Shown one piece after another: positions 1-11,115 of a stretch of 64,000 bases of DNA (position 1 is its first letter; every line of letters begins with the position of its first letter). The notes beneath the pieces were generated by a model, which saw only the letters and a program-made list of their open reading frames with translations, did no database searches and had not been told where the DNA came from. Origin of the DNA: Nissolia schottii (Eukaryota; Streptophyta; Magnoliopsida; Fabales; Fabaceae); contig QANU01010622.1 in assembly GCA_003254905.1 (NCBI GenBank), positions 449,395 to 513,394 of the forward strand. The letters run 5' to 3'. The position numbers were made by a program, and so were the translations under genes.

Positions 1-531
1 AAAAAAGAAAACAAAGAGTTCTACTATTTGTACTAATATTCTTAGATTTATTATCCAACATACTAACAATATTTGTGGGATCTACTACTTACTTAATAGG
101 GTATTATACATTTTTGTCCGATAGCCTTTTTTCTAAACAATGAGTTAGGTAGTAAATCCAACGAAGAAATGCGTACAGAAAGAAATCATTTAAAAACAGA
201 AATAATATTTGTATATATTTCTTGTGACCCCCTTTAAACACACGAGCGAGGCAAGTTTGTTAGATAAAATAATAATAATAACTTCTTGGGGATTGTTTAA
301 TGTTTATATTTCTAAAAATGTTTTTTTTTTAATATTAGACATAATGTAGACATCATATTTAATCTCTCATATATATNGATCTATACTCTCATTATGTGAT
401 GTGAATGTAAATCGCATGATGTATATAAGAAATTAAGCATGATGTATACATCATGTTTAGTGTTTAAATAACACCACCTACAAAAATCCTCAACCCCAAA
501 AAAAAGTGACTGTTTTCCTTAAATGTGGCAG
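1..531 (+). other. 3' part of chalcone synthase intron 1
   Basis: AT-rich sequence without coding signal, ending in the acceptor TGTGGCAG at 524-531 directly before the first visible CHS exon. The family's conserved intron interrupts a Cys codon after its first base, and the exon at 532 begins with GC, the last two bases of such a codon, so this stretch is read as the end of that intron. Exon 1 (about 60 codons) must lie upstream of the window. One undetermined base sits at 377. Confidence 0.75.
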
Positions 532-2981
532 GCGAGAAGTCCATGATCAAGAAAAGGTATATGCACTTGACTGAAGACTTCCTAAAGGAGAATCCCAACA
601 TGTGCGCATACATGGCGCCATCCCTTGACGTAAGGCAGGACATAGTGGTCGTCGAGGTCCCAAAGCTTGGCAAAGAAGCCGCAGTGAAAGCTATCAAGGA
701 GTGGGGCCAACCCAAGTCCAAGATCACCCACCTAGTGTTTTGCACCACCTCCGGCGTCGATATGCCTGGTGCCGACTACCAGCTCACTAAGCTCCTCGGC
801 CTCCGCTCCTCTGTCAAACGCTTGATGATGTACCAGCAGGGTTGCTTCGCCGGCGGCACTGTCCTCCGCCTCGCCAAGGACCTCGCCGAGAACAATAGGT
901 ATAATTAGACTTTTATTCTCAAATAATTGTTCCTTTTTCATTTTGCACGACTAATTAAAAAATGATTTAAAAGTTTCAAAAATAAATTTAAAGGTACTTT
1001 ATAAAATTATTCATATTAATTTTTACATCTATTACTTCGTCCATTTTAAAATATCACATGAATAAAAAAAAGATAATAAATATATTAAAAGTAGTAATTA
1101 ATTATTTGTGAGACAAAAATACCTTTATTTAAAAGAATCCTACTTTATTAATATATTTAATGACTATAATTAAATTAAGGGTATTATAGAAAGAAAAACA
1201 ATAAAATATAAGCTGGAGAAATATTTTAAAAATCTAATTTAATCAAATTTAAATAAATATTATTAACTATTACACATTTTTATTAATCAAGTGATAGTTT
1301 CTTAAAGCGTATTTGACGTCATGTATAAAGTTAGATTATATAAGTTAATACAATACATGATAATTTTATTCATTATTTGATGTCACCGACATATTGGATT
1401 AGCCTATACGCCAATGAACTTTTTGCCAGACCATTTTGTAATAAAAAAAAATAGGGGTAAAATCATCCCGCATCCCAACTTGGTGACATGTTAGTTATAT
1501 CTGAGTGCTTCTATTTATTCAACTGAATGCATGTCCATTTCAATAACAGGGGAGCCCGTGTCCTGGTCGTCTGCTCCGAGATCACTGCCGTCACCTTCCG
1601 CGGGCCTTCCGACACCCATCTGGACTCCATGGTGGGGCAGGCCTTGTTCGGGGACGGAGCCGCCGCCATTATTGTGGGCGCCGACCCGGACGTGGCGGTG
1701 GAGCGGCCGATATTCCAGCTGGTGTCGGCAGCGCAGACGATACTGCCGGACTCGGATGGGGCGATCGACGGGCACCTGAGGGAGGCGGGGCTGACGTTCC
1801 ACCTGCTGAAGGACGTTCCGGGGATCATATCGAAGAACATTGAGAAGAGCTTGGTTGAGGCTTTTACACCGATTGGGATCACTGACTGGAACTCCATCTT
1901 CTGGATTGCGCACCCTGGTGGACCCGCCATACTGGATCAGGTGTCTGTTTATTTAATGAAATTGGGTTCACACGGGACTCTGCCACTTCTTTCTTAGTAC
2001 TTTTATCTAGTTATTTCTATTATTCATGTATTTTAAATCACATTTACATTACTATGAAATTATTTTAGATTGGTTTATTATAAATTGGTTTATTTTAGAT
2101 TTGTGAACCTAATTTATTTTTTGAACATGAAATTATTTTATGTTATTATATATGTGTATTTTATTTGTATTTTTTTGTTGTAATGTGTATTTTTTTAATT
2201 ATATTGTTAAATTTTTTATTTTTAATTTTATTCCAATTTGCAAGACAGCCCACGTTGGCCTGCCCTGCCCCCATCTATATGCGGGTTAGACGGGACTGGG
2301 CTCCTCCCCTCTTGCCATCCTTAGTCACCACAACAGTTTTATTTTAAAATTTTTCTGCCTGGTATATGTTTAGAATGTCCTTTTTCTATTAGGGAAAAAA
2401 GTTAAATGACACTTATTTTAAAAAAAATAAAAGTGCTAAATTTTATATTAAAAAGATAAAAATTATATATTTTTAATGAGAATGAATATATTTTAAACTT
2501 AAAATTTACTATTTTAATTTCTTCGACTAATGCCATTAGCAACCTTATTTATTATGCACATGTTTAAAATATCTGCTTTTACGTATAAACAAGCAACACT
2601 TTTTAAAAATATCTACATCTTATAATGTATTGTACGGTTAGAGAATGAAGTTAATTTAAAATTTAAAATTTAAAATAAAATATTTTGAGGTAATTTATTT
2701 TAAAATAATTATTAAAAAAATTATTGCCAAATATGTTTCAGGTAGAGGCTAAGCTGAAGCTGAAAGAGGAGAAACTCCGGGCCACCCGGAACGTGCTGTC
2801 TGATTACGGTAACATGTCAAGCGCGTGTGTGTTGTTCATCTTGGACGAGATGAGGAAGAGGTCGGTGGAGGAAGGGAAGGGCACCACCGGAGAAGGGCTG
2901 GAGTGGGGTGTCCTATTCGGGTTCGGGCCGGGTCTCACCGTGGAGACGGTGGTGATGCACAGTGTTCCCTTGGAGGGTTGA
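532..2981 (+). CDS. CHS: Chalcone synthase, 5'-partial (exons 2-4)
   Basis: Type III polyketide synthase; the family condenses p-coumaroyl-CoA with three malonyl-CoA to naringenin chalcone, the entry to flavonoids, in the cytosol. Visible exons: 532-898, 1550-1940 and 2742-2981 (stop TGA). Junctions are GT-AG and keep the frame (AAC AAT AG/G GGA; GAT CAG/GTA GAG), giving 332 codons here; with ~60 missing the total of ~392 matches the family. Catalytic residues are present: Cys in QQGCFAGG, Phe in AVTFRGPSD, His in WIAHPGGPA, Asn in YGNMSSA (Cys164, Phe215, His303, Asn336 in the usual numbering), and the GFGPG loop. Oddities: two introns beyond the single conserved one, and local changes such as [15 protein letters not shown] where most CHS have Tyr before MMYQQG. 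No stop or frameshift is seen, so it could be functional. Another CHS-like polyketide synthase activity cannot be excluded. Confidence 0.9.
899..1549 (+). other. Extra CHS intron (651 bp)
   Basis: Very AT-rich stretch between donor AG/GTATAA and acceptor AATAACAG/G. It splits an Arg codon (AG/G) that corresponds to the Lys or Arg after the conserved AENN motif. Continuous translation stops at TATAATTAG just after the donor, while the CHS reading resumes in frame at 1550, so it must be removed for a functional enzyme. Confidence 0.75.
1941..2741 (+). other. Second extra CHS intron (801 bp)
   Basis: AT-rich stretch between GGATCAG/GTGTCT and ATGTTTCAG/GTAGAG, phase 0, placed just after the conserved [10 protein letters not shown] motif. 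The family normally has no intron here. No transposon ends were recognised inside it. Confidence 0.72.
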
Positions 2982-4640
2982 TGTGATGGTTCTGTGGGGA
3001 CCCTCATGTTTGTGTAAGGAAGTGTGATTTGCAATAATAAGGAAAAATGTCATGTCCCGAGGAATGGGAGGTAGGTGTTATATACTGCTTTTAGTTGTTT
3101 AGGGATGGATGTCTTGCTATTATGTTGTTGGGGGGAAGAGAAGCTGCCTTTATTCAGATAATTTGATGAGTGAATATCTGTTTGTTTCAATACTTTGAAT
3201 CTTAATACATTCTGCCTTGAACTTGGTTTTATAATGTGGTTTTTTAATTTTTTTTAAGATTCGGGAAAATAAATACGATACTCGCGCAACAGTTTATGTC
3301 GACTGTCATAGTGTGAAAAAACAGTAACGCTTCCTGACCCGCCACGTTTTGCATTTTACACCACAAGACACATTGCAACAGTTACCTTTCAACTTTCAAT
3401 TTGGGAAAGTTGAATAGTCAAACTTAAAAAGAAGACTATCGGCTTCGATTAGTTTCATGCGGTAGTTGTGCACAAATTCATCAAAAAAACACTGTTTTGA
3501 GTCAAAGGTAAATATCTTCTGTTTTGGTTAACTTTGGAATGGTGCGGAATAATAAATTTGCAGAGAGAATTATGAATAAGAAACTTCATTGAACCGTGAG
3601 AATTGGTACAATAGAATGGAAAAAGGTGAGTGTATTAATTAAGAAAATAAAAAAGAGAGATGATGGATGCTTTGAATAACATCTTGATACTTATGAGGCT
3701 ATCTATACAAGAGCGCACTGTACAAAGCGCTAGCGTAGGAGGAATATTCCATGGATACGTGTGAGCAATTCTGTTGTGAGAAAATATGCTCCCGAAGGAA
3801 TGATAACAAGAATAATAAAGCAAAACAATGAAAGAAGCGTGATTGCACTTTGTACTTCAGCCTTCATCACCATGAGTCAGGCCATGAGCATGAGTTGCAA
3901 TGTTGTGGATTGGCCTAGTGTTTGTCTTGGGCTTGGCTTGCAAGATTGGGCCCTTGTGTGAGAGTTAGCTTGCTAGTCAAGTAACTGATTTATAACACAT
4001 ACTTAACCAACTAAAACTACCACAACAAAATTAGGCAAGTTAAATAAAATTCTGTTATTTAGCTATCTCCAATACTATCTTGTACATCGTCCATCAGTGA
4101 ATCTGTGAGGGGGTTTCATTGCATGATCTAATTTACAAGAAATTAAAGTTGTGGTATATACTTGATATCTGGTAAATAATCAAAGAAGAGGATTTTATAA
4201 AATCATATTCTTTTTGTGCTTGTTTACTGATAATCTGATATTATGTGAACTTTGAACTTCTAGTTATCTACCGAAACGGTGAAGGAAAGGCCTACTAAAG
4301 GTTAAAATGCTTTTCCTTAATTATCATTACATAGCATTGAACTATGCTCACCAATCGAAGACTCTGCCTATATCCTTTCAAGGCATTTATATACCTTAGC
4401 TAAGATCTAATTCTCATTATTTTAATCCATGTTATCTCTTTTACTTATTTTCCCATCATTCTTATCAGAACTTCACAATGCACCTAATAAAGTAATTATG
4501 TCATTGAAGTTTCCTTCTAAACTAGTGCATGTAATTAATGACATATTTGCGCTTTCAAACAACTTATTTTCGGTCGAAAAGAAATTATTTGGTACTCACA
4601 AAAGATGTATGTTAGTTGAGAATTGGTCCTCAAACCCATG
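2982..4640. other. CHS 3' UTR and intergenic DNA
   Basis: Immediately after the CHS stop comes a transcript-like stretch with possible AATAA-type polyadenylation signals near 3034-3040 and 3264. Beyond about 3280 the DNA is AT-rich with only short chance reading frames. I see no further gene. Confidence 0.5.
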
Positions 4641-4917
4641 TGTTCTGGGTTCAAAACCATGGCAAGGCAAAAAGCAGAAGCACAATGAGCCCGGCCCAAA
4701 ATGAGCTCGGCCCATTTAAACGGTTCATTTAATTCGTGGGCCAAATTGATCTGTTTAGCGTTAAAATCGGCATAACTCGCATACTAATCCGTTTACTCAT
4801 ATTAAATAGATAGACCAAACATATAAAATCTAGCCTGTGAATAATAAAATCACGTTTAGGCTTGTCCCATTTAACACATGGGTTAAACTGACCGAGTCAG
4901 CCCGTTTGACAGCCCTA
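4640..4917. mobile_element. hAT-like element end (fragment)
   Basis: Read on the minus strand from 4917 the sequence begins TAGGGCTGTCAAACGGGC, a terminus style common in plant hAT non-autonomous elements, followed by alternating GGGC/GGCC-type motifs. No matching opposite terminus was found, so this is probably a truncated copy. The lower boundary is approximate. Confidence 0.4.
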
Positions 4918-5082
4918 ATATTTAACTAAGGCGTCATTTTATAAATAGACAAAGCACAAAGGAGTTGGCGATTCATCATCATTTAATAATTTTCCTTTCA
5001 TCAAGACATGAAAGGGGCGTGTGGTTGACGAAATTTGCCAGCATTTTTGGAAATTTGAGTTTAGGATTGATAGATTTCTACG

Positions 5083-5406
5083 TTTGGTTCGCAAAATAAA
5101 AAAACATTTTCAGGAAAGTTATATTCCTAGAAATAAAAAAGCACACACTTTCTTCCATTTTTAATCCCACCCTCCCCATGGGATTCTAACATTCTCATGG
5201 GAAATGAATGTTTCTAAAAATGCAAATAGACAATTTTATCCTCATTTAAAATTAAAAACTCAATTTTACCCTCCATAATAATAATAAATATTAAATAATT
5301 AATAATAATATTAAGTAATAATAATAATTGTTAATAATGAAAATAATTAATAATAATTATTAAATAATTAGTTAATAATAACAATAAAATAATTAATAAT
5401 TATCAC

Positions 5407-5437
<31 letters not shown>

Positions 5438-5925
5438 TAATAAATATTAATAATTAATATTATTATTGGTAATAATAAATATTTAATATTAATAATAGTA
5501 ATTAATATTATATAATAATAATTAATATTAAATTATAAATGATAATAATAATAATATTAAATAATTAACAATAATATTACTAAATAGTTAATTAATATTA
5601 ATAATGAATAATTAATAATAATAATAATTTTTTTGAGAGTTAAGAAAATAACTATTAATTATGTAAATTATATTTAAATATGAGTTTAATGTGTGTGATG
5701 ATCAATTTTTTTTTTCATTTGTTAGGGGGTAATTTTGGTAAAACAAAAATATTCGTGAGAATATTAATGTCAATCAAACATATAAATGGTTCATTCCTAA
5801 ACATATTTTGCAAGATTTTCAAGAATTTAATGAGTAAATCAAACACATTTAAAAGTCATTCTTATGAATAGTTTTCCTATAAATGTTATTCTTAATAATG
5901 TTTATTAATTCCACGAACCACATGT
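5083..5925. mobile_element. MITE-like element with AAT-rich core
   Basis: The flanks carry degenerate inverted sequence: GTTTGGTTCGCAAAATAA near 5090 and, on the minus strand, TGTGGTTCGTGGAATTAA near 5920, a style seen in Tourist/PIF-like miniature elements. Further inward, parts resemble each other in opposite orientation (ATTCTTATGAATA type blocks). The centre is expanded by a trinucleotide repeat. Exact ends and target duplication are not resolved. Confidence 0.35.
5270..5640. repeat. Interrupted (AAT)n / (TAA)n microsatellite
   Basis: About 370 bp built almost only of AAT, TAA and ATT triplets with interruptions. It is non-coding in all frames. Confidence 0.85.
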
Positions 5926-5980
5926 TCCGAAAAAAAAAGTGTCTTAGCCCTCTGTCAAGTGACCCTTTTTATATTGAGTA

Positions 5981-6042
5981 ATAATACTATAAACTCAGAT
6001 TCATCATAAACTTATACGTGACATAATATTATTCATTGTTTC

Positions 6043-6088
<46 letters not shown>

Positions 6089-6160
6089 TAAAAAAAGCTT
6101 TTAATAAATGATATCATGTTACGTGTAAGATTTATGGTGAATCTAAGTATATAATATCAT
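5981..6160. mobile_element. Stowaway-like foldback MITE, 180 bp
   Basis: The two halves are inverted copies over ~60 bp: the left arm contains CAGATTCATCATAAACTTA and the minus strand of the right arm TAGATTCACCATAAATCTTA. The element is bounded by TA on both sides (5979-5980 and 6161-6162), the duplication expected for Tc1/mariner-derived MITEs. The loop is a (TA)n run at about 6048-6084. Confidence 0.7.
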
Positions 6161-6162
6161 TA

Positions 6163-9100
6163 TTTTTCCGTATTCGACGAACATGGGTTAGGTTGGATGT
6201 CTTTGTTCATCTCTTTCATAGTGTTAAGTGTCTACTTGTGGTTCATTTATAGGGTGGGGTCAATTCTCTATGAAAAGAATTAATGTTGTCTTATTGGAGT
6301 TAGAATATACGGGTGTGAAATTCTTTTATCAAAATTAGTGTACCTAGTACCCCAGAAAAGAAAATTAGTGCACCTAACTTGGGTATACTAAGCTCCTATA
6401 ACATTAATACATCATTAACTATCATAAATGTTTGTTGTCTAACAAAGAGTAATGTTTTGCAATTTGTTAGCCTATTTATCAACATTGTGCCAGCTTGTTT
6501 AGTACTATATCCGTCCATTTTTTGTTGTAGTTTATCAAACAAAAATTTGTTTAAAATTAACTGTCATTTAATTATATTAAGGAAGTATTAAATATATTTT
6601 TTTACGTTTATATCTTTGTTATCTCTCATATTTTTCATAAGATTTAATAATTATAGTATTTATTATTCAAAGTTAATTTTATTTATGCACTTTATATTTT
6701 TTTTGTCCTAGTATCAATTAAATAATTTGGTTGATCCTAAATTGGTTGATATCCAATTAGATAGATATATTTTGACATGACAGAAATTTAATATAATATT
6801 GTGTACCTCACCCTTAACCTATAAATAGTCATCTAAGAGCTCATTGTATAATACACATCTGATAATAAGAATAACGTCTCTCTTTCTATTCTTTTTCTAT
6901 ATCTCTTCTATTACTTTTTCCTATTACTCTTCTCATTAATTTCATAACACAAACATTGTTAAATAAAGTTAGTGGTAACGACAAAAAGACAAAAAACACA
7001 TTAGAGTAGAACACGGCTCTAGCCCAAAGTTGACTACTATAAGGGCAATGCAAAGCTACAAACAGAGCAAACATCTAGATTTGCATTGGGCCGACCGTAG
7101 AAAACTTTGAGTTGTAGCAAACCTTCTGCTCACTCCATTTCCATCATTGAATTTTATATTTTTATTTTTGAAATCCAACCCAATACACTTGAACCTCAAA
7201 TAATCAAAAGGCCTAACCCAAGGTGTCTACATCAATATGTTGCAGTAAATTGAAGTTGTAGGTGGCAGGCAGGGATGCTACAAGCCTACAGCTAGGGACA
7301 GCCGTATCTCCCCCCACAAGAAAGCATTTTTGATTTGAGGTCCCGTTTACGATTACCCCTTTTGATTCTCCAGCATTCAAGAAAGCATTGAGTTTTCTAT
7401 GGTTTCATGTGACACACATATATGTTGGTTTCCAAATATAATGACCAATTGTACTCATCAGTCACATTGTCTGCCTCTCTGTCTTTGCCCATATCCTTGA
7501 TGCCTTGAACAAAAATTAATCCCTAAATTGCTCGAATTGGCCACTTATTGAAGTATAGTTGGCTATTGTTCATTGACTAGCTAATTTGAATTACCTTCGG
7601 AAAAAAAGAAAAGAAAAAACTAAAACCTTCGGCCAAAAGAAGAAAAAACAAAACCTAAAAACACATTATTTCACTAGTTTTTTTCTTTTTTAATTATTTA
7701 ACTAGTTTTAGTACATTGGTTAGAAAACCTTTAAAAAGAAAAATCAGTCAATAAAATAGAACAAAACGCAATCATCGACCGTAATGGTGGGGGAATAATA
7801 GAGGGGCTCATCTAAGATTCTGATGACTCATAAATTGGTACGTAAAGTAATGCTTACTGTTTCAGTTTCATTTAAATACATTCAATAGCTGTAGTTGATT
7901 AGCACAAAACCAATTTTAAAAACGGGCGCACCAACTTATCATTATTTTTTCAGCACTCCAACTTCATTATATCTAAAAACCCATTTTGCGGTGTGAATGA
8001 GATTTTCCAGATAAGCTATACATCACTTTGCAATGGTGGTAGAAACAAATTAAGCGACCCTATTGCTATCAATTCAAAACAGTACTATTTCAAAATGTGA
8101 AAGCAAATGTTGCTAAAGCAAAGGAAGAAAGGGGAAACAGTGACAGCTATATAGGTGAGTAAAATTGGGGTTAATGCTGGTCTTGTACACGTCACCAATA
8201 TAAAAGATGTGATCTTTGTGGGGCTGTGCCAAATTATACTGTCTGAAACGTTTTGAAGGGAGAAATAATGGTGAACTGAGATTATTTGCTGTTAGGTGAG
8301 CTCTGTGTGTGTGTGACACAGAATGGGCAAGAGAGAGGGGGCTGTGAATCTCTATCAAGCAAAACCAGTTAAATAAATATACTGACACACTAGGTCAGTG
8401 ATGCCAGTTTTGAAGAGACCGAACCTAACCATAAAAAACAATTAGTTGCGTTGCAAAATGGACTTTGATCAGTTTGCTGAATGGAAAGAAGAGGGTACCA
8501 AATCATTGAGCCACAATAATTCTGGACGTTGACATAATGTAATTAGCTATTGGTAGTTTGCCCGTCACTGTTAGTGTACACCTATCTTAAAAGTGAGGGA
8601 TCTTACTGTTACATCAATAAAGTAAAAATGAGATTCATTTTTATTTTAATGCTTTAATGATGAGATTCTTCACTTTATTCTCTAAAATGAGGAATTTCAC
8701 TTTAAATGACTCGTCACTTACTATGTAAGAAAATATCAAATCACCATTATATTGATTGAATTCCCTACAAGTAACTAATTCTTCTTCGAGATTAAGAGAT
8801 TATCGAGGCGAACATAGTTCTCATAGTAAAGCATTTTTCATGTACATTGTCAGAAATTAGATATTTGATTAAATATTTAAGAAATTTAGTCATCTATTAA
8901 TCCTTTTTTTAATGTTTTTTAAGATATTCACTTAAAAGTAATGACTAATTCATTTGCATCTTATAAATTCATTTAAAGAAATAAGAGTTTGACTACAAAT
9001 ATTAAAACTGCTTCAAGCTTAAGATGATAATTGAATCATTGCAACTCACTCCAACCCCATGGTTATCATCTATCACCTTGACTCTATGGGTATCATCTAA

Positions 9101-9761
9101 CCACTGGATTACACTTTTTGTTTACTAATATGTGTCATTGCGCCTCAATTGTCTTGCTTTCATAAATCGAAGAATCTTTCAAATCAAAAAGCAAAATTGA
9201 TATCTTTTGTTTGGTTCACGTTGCAGGGCAAATACCCATCAACATGCTTTGTAATTCCTTTGTTTTTCTTTTGGTTTGCCATGTCACCGTCGTCACGAAA
9301 GAAGCGGAAATTAAAAAGGATAATTAGGGGAAGGTGGCAAAAAAGAAAGAAAAATAAAAAGATGAATTATAATTCTTTGTAGCTTGCTCTAATTGGTGCA
9401 AGTGCAACCCTTTGAGGCCTCGACTGCTACAATTCTGAGCAGGTCTTGACTTCCTGTAATCATCATGGTAATCATCATCACCTCATCATATTATTTATAC
9501 GCTTAAATTGCAATGACAATTGACATACTGTGCCATATAATATTAAAAGGAATAATTTAAGAGAATCCGAAGAAGTGTTGCATAGAGAAATGGGGGAATA
9601 GATTATTAAAAGTTTAAAAAGAGCATAGCCGTAGAGAGGTTGCCGTTACATATTCTTCGCTTTCTGTCATACATTTTATTCATTCATTAATTTATTACTA
9701 AAATTCAGATATCGAGATTTGACTCATATGGTTGATCGTTTGTATACATTAGGTATATTTT
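6163..9761. other. Intergenic DNA without recognised gene
   Basis: AT-rich DNA with only short open frames that show no family features. I recognise no exon, RNA gene or complete transposon here. Confidence 0.5.
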
Positions 9762-9919
9762 ATTGAGTTTAATTGATATGTATAAATAATATAAAATATC
9801 TAATCAAATTTTATCTTATAAAAATAAATATTTAACTTTTTGATTCACTATTTTAAAAAGTATGTAAATAAGAGAATTTGATTAGATGATAATTTTAATA
9901 CATAATAATTAAACTCTAT
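9762..9919. mobile_element. Foldback MITE-like inverted repeat
   Basis: ATTGAGTTTAATTGATATGT on the left is answered by ATAGAGTTTAATTATTATGT on the minus strand from the right end, and TCTAATCAAATTTTATCTTA by TCTAATCAAATTCTCTTATT. The arms are about 60 bp long. No clear target duplication was seen. Confidence 0.5.
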
Positions 9920-11107
9920 TCTATTTTATTATCGTTGAGTTTACATTTTAAATTTGCTTGTTGATAATTTATTTTTAAATATTTTTTCTTTTTTAATTAT
10001 GATGTTCATGTAAATATTGACATGAGACTAATTCCAAAGGACAACAACAGTGCTGAATACCAATTTATTTACTTTATTTCATAGCTTTATTAAGAGATTA
10101 ATTTTGATGTTATATATGTAAAGTATTTTACATTATCAACTTTCGGATGAATTTAAGGTATTGTTGATAACTCTTTATACGAAGTAATAAATTATTAGTT
10201 GTAAAATATTTTTTTATGAGTAAATATCAAACAACTACATAATTAATGGACAATGTTTTTATATTGTGAACTAATCACATCCTGTTGTACATGTGCCGTT
10301 TATGAAATAATAGATTAGTTAGCCCTTTTTCATCATACATATTTTAATTACGCAATCCTCAAAATTATTTTTAAACATACATTTCAATTCAAAACACTTT
10401 ATTAAATAAATAAATTATATCTTTCAATTTACTAAATTATGCTTACCTTATTAATTCGTATCAGTATTTCTTTAAATTTATGATTATTTTATTAATTTAT
10501 TATTTAACTTCAATAAAATTATTTCATATTTCTAAATTATTGAGAATTTTAATGCTAATATTTATAACACTATATTAAGATTTTTTAATTTATATTTCAT
10601 GATTTTAAAATATTTAAATGTTAGTATAATATTCACATTTATTTTCACTTTAACAAATTAATAAAAATAATTATCAAAACTCACATTTTTGAATTAATGA
10701 TCATATATTATAGTTTAAAAATATTTTTAAATAATTAAAAATTAGGAACTTCTTAATATTTTTAGAAATTTTTTACCATAAATTATTGTTTTTGCTATAA
10801 TTTTTTTTCTCATAATATAATTTTAATCATATATATTGTTATATTATTATCAGTCACTTGTTTTTTTTATTTTTTTAAAATAGATTTTAATATGATAATT
10901 ATTAATAAAGGGTATTTCAATAAAAAAAATTAATAAACCTAAAGTAGCAAAATTTTAATAGAAAATAAAAAATGGATTAAAGTAAAAAAAGTTGTCACCT
11001 TGAAAGGAAAAGGTACGCTTTGAAGAATAGAGGAGAATACTGTGTAATAAAAACACTTCTCAAGAAAGGGAGTGTAATTTAAAAAATAAATAAATGTGTG
11101 TAATAAC
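9920..11107. other. Very AT-rich intergenic DNA
   Basis: Low-complexity A/T-rich DNA with no coding signal or clear repeat terminus. Confidence 0.5.
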
Positions 11108-11115
11108 ATGTGATG

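Noticed and set aside
1511-1930. Long minus-strand frames opposite the CHS exon
   Set aside because: Shadow frames of a GC-rich exon; the + strand carries all CHS motifs.
5270-5640. AAT-rich tract as a possible replication origin or matrix-attachment site
   Set aside because: It is adequately explained as an expanded trinucleotide repeat inside a MITE-like element; no specific motif supports more.
8113-8388. 91-codon minus-strand frame
   Set aside because: Contains CACACA-derived residues and no domain; no splice or leader signals nearby.
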